From: Vicia villosa | Taxonomy: Eukaryota > Streptophyta > Magnoliopsida > Fabales > Fabaceae | Reading direction: 5' to 3' | DNA: 64,000 nt | Assembly: GCF_029867415.1 (NCBI RefSeq) | Contig: NC_081180.1 | Coordinates: 19,213,308-19,277,307 of the forward strand | Part shown: one piece after another, positions 48,297 to 59,400 of the stretch | Position numbering within the stretch: position 1 is the first letter of the stretch | How the letters are laid out: each line of letters opens with the position of its first letter | Made by a program: the position numbers and the translations under genes | Notes under the pieces: generated by a model | Told to the model about the DNA's origin: nothing | What the model saw: the letters and a program-made list of their open reading frames with translations, nothing else | The model's database searches: none

Positions 48297-51200
48297 CTAA
48301 GATGAAGAAGCGCCTCTATGTGTGTATAATGCTACTAAAGAAGCATAGTCACCAGCCTTATGTAGCAATTTTTCATGTTTTCCTTTCTCTGCTATCACAC
48401 CATTTTTAACTACTGCTATTAAATCTGCACCCTTAATCGTCGATAACCTGTGAGCAATTATTATTGTCGTTCGCTCCACCATAACGCAGTCAAGTGCATC
48501 TTGAACCACCTTCTCAGACTCAGCATCAAGTGCACTTGTTGCTTCATCTAGTAATAGTATTTTTGGATTCTTCACCATAGCTCTCGCAATTGCCACGCGC
48601 TGCTTCTGTCCCCCGGATAACTGAATTCCTCTCTCGCCTACTATCGTGTCATAACCCTGCATACATATATATCGTATCATGTTCAAGAACATCAATTGTA
48701 TAGAACTTTAAAGATATTGGATTGAAAAGATAACATGCAATTTACCTTCTGCAAACTACTGATGAACTGGTGAGCATTTGCCAATTCTGCTGCAGCTACA
48801 ATTTCTGCTTCCGTTGCATCTCCGCCTTTTCCGTATGCAATATTGGCTCGAACTGTGTCATTGAAAAGAACTGGCTCTTGGCTAACTAGTCCCATTTGTT
48901 GTCTTAACCATTTCACTTGCATCCTTTGAATTTCTACTCCATCGAGTGTAATATGGCCTGAGTCGGGGTCGTAAAACCTTTGTAGTAATGAGATCACTGT
49001 TGATTTTCCACTTCCACTTTCTCCAACCAGTGCAACTGTCTGTATATATCAATAAGATCAATATGTCAGTTTTTATTTCAATTAGGAAAAACAAGTTAGA
49101 GTACTCTACTTGATAAGATGCGAAATTAGAATACTACCTTGCCACTATGAATGTTCAAGCAAAGATCTGTGAATATTTGAACATCAGGTCTAGTAGGATA
49201 CTTGAAACTGACATGGTTAAACTCAATTTCTCCCTTGGCATTTTCCAGTGTCATTCCAGATTCATCACTAGGGTCTATTTGTGACTTCTGGTCAAGAATA
49301 GCAAATATGGAAGCAACAGCACTTTTTGCATTAGATGAATCAGGGGCCAAGGTTCCAGATTGTGAGACTCCCATAGCTGTCATGCTGAGAGCAAAAAAGA
49401 CCTAATAATCCGGAAACAAAAACATCAATGCTATCAAATAATTGTGAAAGTGATAGAATGGTGAACATGTAAGGAGTATGTATATCTTACAAGGAAAACA
49501 TCTGAGAATTTAGATTTTCCATCCTCTACAAGTCGAGCTCCAGCGTAAAAACAGCATGCATAAACTGCATACAGCATGAAGAATGATAAACCAAAACCAA
49601 ATCCACTTATTATCCCTCGCCGTATGCCTTTCTTAATTGGTCCCTCGCATTTTTCCTGATATAATTCCATCACTTTCTCTTCGGCACAAAAAGAAGCAAC
49701 TGTTCTTATACTCCCTACAGCATCATTCGCCACTTGACTTGCTTCCTCATACAATTTCTGTTAGGCAAAAAGAGTATCAGTGTATTGACATAACATTTAG
49801 CTGAGTAAAAAATGCACTTAGAAAGTTGGTAGAAGTCACTAACAAACCTTGGCATCTGCACTGAATCCTTTCAAGACTTTTATTTGCACATATCCATTTA
49901 GTCCTAATAGAGGCGCCAAAGCGAGGACGACGAAAGCGAGCTGCCAGCTCGCTCCAAAAGCAATAACCAAGCCAGCTATTGCTGTAGCGATATTTTGAAC
50001 CAGCAAACCAAGTGCATCCCCAACAAGAGCTCTAACTGATGCTGCATCAGTGGAGAGCCTTGCTCCAAGTGCTCCGCTTGAATGATCAGTCTCATCAAAC
50101 CAACTTACTTCCATGTGAACAACTTTCTCAAAACACGTTTTTCGGATCCTTTGGATCAACTTACCTCCAGCAACACCAAAAAAGTAGAATCTACATGGAA
50201 TAACGATTAATGATGCCACGGCAACTGCTACAAACACTATTGCCCAAAATTTTGAATCATGACGAAGTTCATCAGCTGGCTTGTAGAAAATACTAATCAT
50301 TTTAGAAAGTAAGAGCCCAAAAACAGGCATTATAACTCCATGTAGCACTGCAGCTATAGTTCCCATTAACAAGACTGAAATCTCGGGTTTGTTAAAATAT
50401 GCCAAGCGATAAAGTGGCACTTCGGGCGGTGAAGTTTTTTTTGAAGGAGAAGCTTGAGGTCCACCATCTGCATTTTCTAAGAAGCCATCTGTTATAGGTG
50501 CAACATATGATGTTGAGAAAGAGCGACGATCGCTGTTTCCAGGTGACCCTTGGCTTATTGATCTTATGGAAAAAGATCTTTGACTTGATAATCTTCCAGA
50601 ATGCACAATACTGTTGGACTTGTTTGTGTCAGTTTCTTCATTTTGAATCTGTTCTGATCCCTTCATTTCTTGCAGCCTAATAAGCTGGCTATAGGCTCCA
50701 TTAGGATCTTTGATGAGCTCAACATGTGAACCTAACCAAATGAAAAATTTAAGAATCCTATAAAGGATTAACATTCGGGCTTCATGCTTTATATGAATTT
50801 TGTGTCATGGAAAAAATTAGATTGCTGTCACTAAATAGTATCTACCTCTTTCAACAATTTTTCCTTCATGAATTACAGCAATGGTATCAACATTCCTTAT
50901 AGTGCTTAAGCGGTGAGCTACAATGATAGTTGTCCGATTTATCATTATCCTGTCCAACGCCTCTTGTACAATTCTCTCAGATTCTGCATCAAGGGCACTT
51001 GTAGCTTCATCAAGAAGTAATATTCTTGGATCTTTCAAAATTGCTCTGGCAATTGCAACTCTTTGCTTTTGACCTCCAGAGAGCTGAGTTCCATGCTCAC
51101 CAACCATCGTGTCAAGTCCCTGAGATCAAAAACCATAATTTTACAAAATTATCGAGGTAGAAGGATCGTGCCAAGTGAAGGAAGATTTGAGAATTCACCT

Positions 51201-53166
51201 GTGGAAGCTTATCAATAAATTTGGCGGCATTAGCAAGTTCTGCTACAGCTCTGATTTCTTCATCAGTAGCACCATCCTTTCCATAGGCGATATTCTCTTT
51301 AATGCTACAAGTGAAGAGAACCGGTTCCTGGCTAACTAGGCCTATTTTCTGTCTGATCCATTTTAGTTGAAACTCTTTGAGGTTAACACCATCGATAAGA
51401 ATTTCACCACTTTGTGGATCATAAAATCTCTCTATCAAACTAACAACTGTGGATTTCCCACTCCCACTTTGCCCTACCAAAGCTACAGTAGTCCCACTTG
51501 GTATTGCAAGAGAAAATCCATTGAATATCAGTTCATCTGGTCTTGTAGGATAACTAAAGCAAACCTCCCTAAGCTCTATGTCTCCGCGAACTTCATCAAG
51601 CCTTCGCCCAGTAGTGTCGTAGGCATCAATTTCCGGATTCCTTTTAATCGTTTCAAACATCTTAAAGGCTGCAGCTTGTCCTGCAGCAAAAGCACTTAAG
51701 CTTGGAGATGTCTGCCCAAGACACCTGAGGTTGAAAACATAAATATAGTTAGGTAAAAAAAAGATTTTCATATCTTACGAATTCTCAGTAGCGACTTAAA
51801 TATGAAATCTTACATTGAACCAGTTAATACAGCAAAAATTACAGTCATAACATCCCCTCCTGTATATCCTTTCTCGATGATCAATTTCCCACCAAACCAT
51901 ACAGCCAAACCATAACTGCAGATAAATACAAAAAAGAGTGATCCAAACCCGACACCCGATGCTAGTGCCTCTTGCACTGAAGTATTGTAGACCTTGATTA
52001 AGGACTGATTATATTTAGCTATAGCTTGTTTCTCCCCAGTGAATGATGCAACCTGCATTCGAAAAATGGGATTCACTTATATAATCTGTAATAACAAAAC
52101 TTCGTTGTTATTTTTTCGTCCGTGTACGCTTACAGTTCGGATGGAACCTATTGTCTGCTCTACTACACCTGCTGATTTAGAATAAGCTGCTTGTCCAGCC
52201 GACGATGCTTTTGCAATTACCGTACCCGTCATAGCACCAGACAAGACAAGAAGAGGTATACTAGATAGCATAACAACAGTTAGAAGCCATCCTTTAGTGA
52301 ATGCTATGACAAAACCTCCTATGAAAGTTGACACAAACTGTATGAACTGTCCCACCTGAAATTTTAAACTCGAAGTGTATATAGTCAAGAAAAACAAAAC
52401 GGCGGTGATTCAAGATAGTATGATGATTCACTGATACCTTTTCTCCCATGGCATCTTTAATAAGAACAGTATCACCTGACATTCTTCCAACAACCTCTCC
52501 AGTATTAGTTTCTTTATCAAAGAAACTCACATCTTGCCTCAAAATTGTTTTAAGGTATAAGCCTCTAATTCTTGCAGCCTGTCTCTCCCCGGTGATCATC
52601 CAGCAAGCCAATTCTAGAACACATCAAAAAGGGTCTATTTGGCATCATAATACATTGGACTAATACGTTAGATTGTAAGAATTAACGTGCTTACGCAAAA
52701 ATGATGCAACAAAGGTGCCTGCTCCCAAGTATACAAATTTCAAAGACACCTGATCACAGTAAGTCGTCGTTAGCCAGTTTTTAAATGTTTGTTTCAAAGT
52801 TTTAGTATGCCATGAAAGGTATACCAGAAGAAACAAGCATCGCCAATTACACGAGATTAGTGAGAAAAATACCTTGGAGACTTCATCAACAACTTTTGAG
52901 CTTGTGGAATCTCCAAATGCATTGATCAAATTTCCAAATATTAAAATCATCAAGGGTATAGAGATTCCATTCCCAATAGCACCGATAGTCCCCGCAAACA
53001 TCAATAAACGATCCAAAGGATCAGCAAATGAGAAAAGCTTGTATAATGGTACTGTGTTGGTGGTTTCGTCTTTGGCCTTGCTCTTATCTGAATCTTTCTT
53101 GCTTTCATGATCTTCAACTGATTGAATACTCGCAATATCTCCTTCCAAACTGATATCCATTGCCAT
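48297..53166 (-). CDS. ABCB-type ABC transporter, gene 4
   Basis: Full-length, about 1284 aa, same architecture and expected plasma-membrane role; substrate unknown. Exons (minus): 53166-52873, 52749-52695, 52613-52438, 52355-52134, 52052-51814, 51724-51199, 51119-50846, 50731-49848, 49757-49491, 49401-49138, 49039-48746, 48656-48297. NBD1 has GQSGSGKST (about 413-421), [16 protein letters not shown] and AHRLST; NBD2 has GESGSGKST (about 1073), LSGGQ and AHRLST. Start ATG 53166 ([10 protein letters not shown]), with a second ATG two codons on. The frame is open further upstream, but those residues resemble no ABCB N terminus. It is closer to genes 2/3 than to gene 1, and in tandem with gene 3. 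Its 3' end and C terminus (THRGASSS) match gene 3. No disabling change was seen. Confidence 0.95.
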
Positions 53167-53921
53167 TTTCTTCGACGAAGACTTGTTCAGCTGACAAACA
53201 CCTCTGCCAGTGACAGTAAGTTCAAAACAGCTGCAGAAAAAGCATTCCGAATTCAAGTTAGTAACGCAGCACAAGTTTGTTGTGCTGTTTGTAACTTTGG
53301 TTTTCAAAGAAGATGATAGCTTCTGTTGTTTTCATCAATCAGGTTCAGAAAGAAAAGAAAAAACAGAATTACTAGTAGTAGTACTTCAGAACAAATCATG
53401 AGTCAACTTTGTCAAATTTCCAACACAAGATAAAATGAAAACAAGTAAAACTGTCAGTTAGAAAGTGAAAATCAGTTGCTTACTTCTGTAATAAGTTGGT
53501 GTATGCAAGATTTCTAGTTCTTACTAATATATAGTTCAAATTTTTATGTGTTGGTCAAATAATTTGTATAGATTAATTGGAAATTATGTCTACATATTTC
53601 TTGAGCTGCAAGTTTACTATATCCTGATTGTTTTTTGGTCTTCAATTTTGATGTTTATTCCAAATGAATAAATTAATGTTGTGTTTGAAAGTTTGATTAA
53701 ATAATGTAAAGAGTGAACGACATCCTAACTATGTGTTGGCTAAACTTCTTTCCATTGTTATTAATATTAAGCTCAATAAACGTTAGGTCTATCAATTGTG
53801 AGTATGAGTCCTACATCAGAGGTAAAAGTGAAAGTTGAACACTTTAAAAATGAGAAGATCCATTGACTCAATGCCTTAAAGTTTTGGATTAATATGTGGT
53901 GTCGCTTTTGTGGTTGCTTCT
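53167..53921 (-). promoter_or_regulatory. 5' flank of ABCB gene 4
   Basis: On the minus strand a TATA-like ctatatatt lies at about 53534-53526, some 360 bp before the ATG. A possible 5'-UTR intron could run from a gtaagc near 53480 to ctgcag near 53232; both are guesses from sequence alone. This promoter does not resemble those of genes 2 and 3. Confidence 0.3.
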
Positions 53922-54073
53922 TTTTTTTTTTTTGGTATTAGGGAGGGCCTAAGCCCAAGAAAAAAGAACTACACAAACACACCCTTAGCAGGTGAAAACC
54001 CTATGGCATCCTCCTCGAAGAATTTAAGAACAGACTCAGGAATACACTCAAAGATACTTAAATCTGTTCGGGA
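53922..54073 (-). mobile_element. LINE 3'-end fragment with poly(A), 152 bp
   Basis: Read on the minus strand it ends ggcttaggccctccctaata followed by ccaaaaaaaaaaaa. It carries a short coding tail containing SVLKFFEEDAIGFSPAKG. It is flanked by ttgcttct (53914-53921 and 54074-54081), a short but exact duplication. This is a heavily 5'-truncated LINE copy. Confidence 0.7.
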
Positions 54074-54091
54074 TTGCTTCTAAAAATACAA

Positions 54092-54670
54092 GGGTTAATG
54101 AACTTTTTGGTCCCTCTAAATATTACAGATTTCGTTTTTAATCCTTCTAAATATTTCTTTCAAAGAATGGTCCTTCTAAAAAATTTCATCCACAATTTTG
54201 GTCCATATTGCTAACATTTGTTAACAGAGTTGACGTGATAGTGCCACGTGGCAATGCCAGTGTGACAAAGATGCTGACATGGATGTCATGTGGCATTTGG
54301 TCCCCAGTTAATATTTTTATATAAATTTTATTTATAGCGACAGAGATTCCGTCGAAAAATCCTTCACTAACAAATTAGCTACGGATTCAGATTTAGTGTA
54401 GATTAGCTATAAATAGCTACAAATTCTAGGCTTTTATATGATTTTCATGTTAGCGACGTATTTTGCGACAGAATGTCTGTCACTATAAATAAAATTTATA
54501 TAAAAATATAAAATGAGGACCAAATGTGGCATCCATGTCAGCATCTGTTAACGGGAGAGACCTAAATTGTGGATGAAAATTTTTAAAGAGATCATTCTTT
54601 AAAAAAAATATTTAAAGAGACTAAAAACGAAATCTGAAATATTTAGAAGACCAAAAAAATTCATTAACCC
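54092..54670. mobile_element. 579-bp Mutator-type MITE
   Basis: The inverted ends start gggttaatgaactttttggt and (minus strand) gggttaatgaatttttttgg, continuing through tctaaatatt-cagatttcgttttta. It is flanked by an exact 9-bp duplication, aaaatacaa (54083-54091 and 54671-54679). The middle is also palindromic (tttatatttttatataaattttattta-agcgacaga motifs on both sides). No coding. The left target copy begins one base after the LINE fragment's duplication ends. Confidence 0.9.
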
Positions 54671-54679
54671 AAAATACAA

Positions 54680-55150
54680 AAGTGTTAGGGTTTTTAAACA
54701 TAAAGTGATAAGAACTTGTCCATTAAAAAACTTGAGAGCAAAAGTTAAATTGTCAATGTAATAACTATATACTATTTTTTTCATTCAAATGAATATTTTT
54801 TAACTCCTTACCAATATTCTGTGGACATTTGTTATCCTTAAAAAATGGTTGCCTTGCACAACACTCTAAAAATGAAAATAGACGGCGTGTGTGGGTGTCA
54901 TGTGTTTCAATTTTAATAGGTTTTTAGTGAACAGAAAGTGATGAGCATGAGACAAACTATACTAGTTACGCTTATAATGTCACTTGTCATTCATTCTGAT
55001 TATTCTCATATATATATCATATCCATATAGCCTTTGACAAAATAATTTTGATGGAGCGGTTTTAGTTTCTTTTTATTTTATAGAAAATGAGAGTTGAATA
55101 TGCAACTTTCTTGAGGAGAAAGTTAATGGTTTCGTCGTCACCTCTAGATA
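54680..55150. other. Intergenic DNA, nothing recognised
   Basis: AT-rich, no element ends or genes noticed. Confidence 0.5.
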
Positions 55151-56812
55151 TGACCAAATATTTTTGGAAATTTCTTTACCCACTTCCCTACCTTCTTGAT
55201 CACCTCTGACGAAATTTTCAAAATATCCCCAATTTCGGAAATGCATTTTCGAAATCACTTATTTTATGAGAAAAATGTGATTTCGGAAATGTACTTCCGA
55301 AAACACGAAAAAAAAGGTGTTTTCGGAGATGCACTTCCGAAAACACCCTTGAGGGTGTCTTAGGAGATGCATATCCAAAATATTCCAATAACACTTCCGA
55401 AAAAATACACTAATTAATAAAAAATTAAAATCAAGGTGAATCAATATCATTAATAGGGTATAAAATCAAGATGAATCAATAAAATAAGGTGAATCAATAA
55501 AATCAAGCTGAATCAAAATTTCCTAAACAATTTTAAAGTTAAAAATTATTTTACTAACTTATATAAATTAAAAACATTCTAATTTCATAAGTAAATTTTA
55601 AATTATATAAAATTAAATATAAAATTTATTCATTAAATAAAATTTAGACAAAATCTTTTTTACATTTTTTTAAACTATATGAAAAATTATATTATTGGTA
55701 TTTTGGTTAAATATTTTTAAATAAGGTAAAATCTTTTTTAATTTCGTTAACAAAATATTTTTAAACTAAATGAAAATCTTTTTTTCATTAAATAAATAAG
55801 GTAAAATTATTTTTAAATAACCAAATTTCTATTTCACGTATTTCTCTCATTCATATCATATGCGTATTTTCGATAATTATTTAATTTGTTACCAATAAAA
55901 TAATAATATCTTATACTAAAATAAAATATCTCAAATCATTTTATTCATATTTATATGCACACATTAAATTAAATTCTTCTAATATAATATATTATTATAT
56001 ACCCCACATTAAAATATATTTCAAGCAAATTAAAAAGGAACATATCAATATCAATATATTATATAATCCCAAAAAATTTGTTTATAACAAAATATTTCTT
56101 AACTCCACAATCTTAACTCAAATAATTATATAGTAAATAATATTAGAATTTAGTTAATTGATATTAATATGAATCAATTGCAATAAATAGCATCATCTAA
56201 CTTATACCAATATACAATTTAAGGATATAATAAAACAAAACTCTTTAATATTAAAAAGACATGTTTTCTTGCTTTTAGTACATGTCTTAGCCAATAATAT
56301 ATCATTAACGAATTTATATAAATTTAATATCAATTTAGCAAAACTAAATGATAAATTTTAAAATATGAATAAAAATAAAAATATATAATTATTATTATTC
56401 ATAACTCCTAAATTATAGCAAAATATATAATTATTATTATTCATAACTCATAAATTATATTATATCAAATTTATGATATGTGAATTAATTAATATCCCAA
56501 AAATTTTAATTTTGGGAGGTTTTTTTGGAGATGCATCTCCGAATTAATCAAAATCCCAATTTTTGGGATTTTTTCGGAGATACATCTCCGAAGTCTGAAA
56601 AAATCTAAAAAAAGTGTTTTCGGAAGTGCATCTCCGAAAACACCCCCCATTTGGTATTTTTGGAAATGCACTTCCGAAGTCTGGGAAAATTTAGAAAAAA
56701 AAATACTTCGGAGATGCAACTCCGAAGCAGGGGTAAATTGGGGTTTTCGCTGGGAATGACTCCCATAGGGAGGTGGACAAAGAAATTTCCATATTCTTAA
56801 TTATATTTGGGG
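55151..56812. mobile_element. Fold-back element with arrays of short palindromes
   Basis: The outer ends are diverged inverted repeats: ccaaatatttttggaaattt then ctttacccacttccctac on the left, and on the right (minus strand) ccaaatataattaagaat then atggaaatttctttgtccacctccct. Inside each end are several about 20-bp hairpins of the consensus ttcggagatgcatctccgaa: near 55275, 55321 and 55355 on the left, and near 56525, 56572, 56618, 56661 and 56706 on the right. The centre (about 55400-56490) is featureless AT-rich DNA. No target duplication was recognised. A related scrap lies at 57180-57240. Confidence 0.6.
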
Positions 56813-56902
56813 ATGTTCTTTCCCCTTTTAAAAATATCTTCACATATTTTTAAAAATTTAAAAATATCCTTCACATATTCTGAGATATATATTCGGACGC
56901 AC

Positions 56903-57062
56903 AACCCGAAAGGGTTGGTCTAGTGGGAGGATGCCTGGGTCTCAAGGGTTTGCTCCCCTTGAGGTCTTGAGTTCGAAGGTGTCTAGGACCAACTTTCGGA
57001 GCCTACGTGAGACAGTAACCCTCTCGGGTGGATTAGTCGGTACGGAAGGAAGGAGACCACTC

Positions 57063-57102
<40 letters not shown>
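56903..57102 (+). mobile_element. tRNA-derived SINE
   Basis: It has an A-box-like tggtctagtgg (56916-56926) and a B-box-like gagttcgaagg (56969-56979) about 50 bp apart, the internal Pol III promoter arrangement. It is followed by a tRNA-unrelated body and a (TA)n tail (57063-57108). Flanking copies atatattcggacgcac (56887-56902) and atatatttggacgcac (57103-57118) match at 15 of 16, a retroposition target duplication. It is not a functional tRNA gene: no cloverleaf of the right length forms. Confidence 0.75.
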
Positions 57103-57111
<9 letters not shown>

Positions 57112-57118
57112 GACGCAC

Positions 57119-57464
57119 CTAAATTTTTTTAAAAAATATTATTCTAAAATCTATCCTATTTTAAATAAAATATAATTCGTAGATTCATCTCCGTAAAGTT
57201 TTAGGAAATTTTTGAAAATGCATCTTCAAAATACCCCCTGAATAACTTTAGAGCAGCATCATTGTCTTAAACATTGTAATTTTTTGTAGGTTAAATTATA
57301 TTAAAGTAAACTCAAATTATATTAAAGTTAAATGAAAGTAAAAAGTCATACATTAATTAAAATAAATCCAAAAAGTTAAGACCATATATATAACATTTGT
57401 CCGAAAATACAAGAAAAAAAACAATAATACATCCAAACACAAACTATTGGGTCTATCTAATCCT
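57119..57464. other. Intergenic DNA with a palindrome-element scrap
   Basis: 57180-57240 holds degenerate gattcatctccgtaaag and gaaaatgcatcttcaaaat, related to the hairpins of the 55151-56812 element. Otherwise nothing. Confidence 0.5.
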
Positions 57465-57512
57465 CTACCTTCTCCTTCGCATGTATTGTACGATATTCTG
57501 TAACTCGGCAAT

Positions 57513-58824
57513 TGTTAAGTGCCAAAATGTACTTATTTTGTATATATGTTTTGTGGCACTTATCGAGACTTGTGTTGATATTCGTTGAATAATTCCCCGT
57601 TTTGTGTATAAATACGTATACTTTGTGAATAATTGTATTTTCATATACTTTTATACCATTTGATAGTTTTTATGTCTTTTTGTAGGTATTCTTGCGTATT
57701 TGGAGCATGAGCAATAACGTGTCGAAGATACGGCTTCAAACGCACGATTTTGAGCAACGGAACCAACTCGTCAACGAATAAAGCTCAAAATCAAAGAATA
57801 ATAAATCATCAATTTGGTTGATATTTTGTCATTTTTAGATAGGAAATTGAATAAGCTTTCCAACACTTCGAACCAAGCGCAAATCGGAGTTACGGTTATC
57901 AAGTTATGACATTTTTACTAAAGCTGTTTTTTTTCATGACAGCAGCTTTGGCGCGGCGCGCCCTCCTGCGTGCAACGCGCGCTGTGCGATTTTCAGAATT
58001 TTTAAATAGGGGCAAAAACACATTTTTTTTAGGTTATGATTTTAGGGTATTTGTTCCCAATCCATCAAACCTTCATTTTTTTGGTCTAGATAGCTTAGAA
58101 AACACTATTGGAGGTTGTAATCGGATCATCTGGAGTCGAAGCTTCTTTGCTCATGATTGACACCGCGAAAGATTTGGTTTTCTTCTCTTCCTATTCTCTT
58201 TGTAACCATTTTTATTGGTTTTGTTTGTAAGTTTACTCTAAACCTATGTATATTTGTTACTCTATTGTTGTATAAAGTTTTATTTACAAATTTTAATCGG
58301 TGTTTCCTTGATCTTTTTTCTTAAATGCTTTGGATTTGTGTTGTTGTAGAAATAGACATCACAAATCTTGATTAGGGGGATATTTGTTAACTTTTGATTC
58401 TAGATATAGGATTGGGGTTAACATCCACATATTATCTAAGTTTAATGTCTGTGTTGTTCGATCGGTTGAGACATCGTCGAAAGAGCAATATAGTTGAACT
58501 CTCGTCCGTGTTGCAGAAATGGACATTGATGTGAGGGATATATGGTGATTCTAATGAGTATTGTAGATTGAGTACGGCGGAGTGATAAATCTAAGTTTGT
58601 GAGGAGTAGTTTAGATTCAAACCAGATAAGTTATTCTCTATCAAGAATGAATTCTTTTTATGTTCATATGTTATATTTTCCTTGTTTAAAACCCATTTAA
58701 CCCAAACTCAAGAACTAAGAATCCATCGAACGGTAATTCAATAGCACTGATCTCTGTGGACACGATAATTTCTCGGATAAATACTTCAAAAACTTTTGTT
58801 GCTTACCAATTTACCGCACCAACA
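57513..58824 (+). mobile_element. Probable solo LTR, about 1.3 kb
   Basis: It begins tgttaagtgccaaaatgt and ends ccgcaccaaca, the TG...CA ends of an LTR. The flanking 5-mers gcaat (57508-57512) and acaat (58825-58829) match at 4 of 5. Near the 3' end it has gatctctgtggacacgataa, a phrase common at the ends of long plant Ty3/gypsy LTRs. A GC-rich patch, ggcgcggcgcgccctcctgc, lies near 57950. There is no second LTR or internal region in the window, and the surrounding reading frame resumes beyond it, so a solo LTR left by recombination is the simplest reading. Confidence 0.55.
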
Positions 58825-58954
58825 ACAATCATGTCCTTCACGAGGGCCAACTGAGGACTGTCATCCTCAAAGAGTCGTGCCTTTATGTCTGCTCTATCCA
58901 TTTTCACAACACACCGACAATCTATCGACACGTCCTCGATAGGGTCATCCCTAA

Positions 58955-59390
58955 TGTGAGATTTTGGATCGAACTCTAGTATGGCCGAAGGGTAGCTTCT
59001 TGGTTCGACAGGGTTAAGCATGAAGTCGAAGGTTGTTCACATGCTTGTGTCGAAGATACTAGGGTTGTTAGCATGTTAAATTAGGTTTTAGTGTTTAAAC
59101 CCTAATTTGTTAAGTTAGCTTGTTTATTAAGTTGGCTTGTGTAATGGGCCTTGTGGAAAAAGCTCATTAGTTAGTATGTTAGGTTTTATTATAAATAGCA
59201 TACTAGTCTCTCATCATTGCAAAGCTGCAAATCCTAATTTAGGGTGAGAGAGGTTATTTGTTATTCTTGTAAACTTGTAATCTTGTTTTAAGAGAAAGTG
59301 AAAGAATAGCAGTTATAACTAATTCTTGTGTTCTTCTTATCTTCCCTAATTCCCTATTATATTTTGTTCTTGACATCGTTTTTCACAACA
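58955..59390 (+). repeat. 5' LTR of the copia element
   Basis: 436 bp, TG...CA ends. ttataaatagcatac near 59191 is the likely TATA region, so transcription would start about 150-200 bp before the LTR end. A TT-rich tail with aacttgtaatcttg follows. Confidence 0.95.
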
Positions 59391-59400
59391 AATTGGTGCG

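Noticed and set aside
53167..53307. Upstream in-frame extension of ABCB gene 4
   Set aside because: The added residues look nothing like ABCB N termini; ATG 53166 gives the usual start region.
56903..57000. A tRNA gene
   Set aside because: Only A- and B-box-like motifs are present; there is no acceptor-stem pairing or plausible anticodon arm, and retroposition flanks point to a SINE.
57906..58160. 84-codon frame in the solo LTR
   Set aside because: Its start is low-complexity and it has no motif; LTR sequence is a better account.
58803..59021. A stand-alone 72-codon gene
   Set aside because: Its start lies in the copia 5' LTR and its end in the solo LTR; only the middle part is the older split exon, reported as such.
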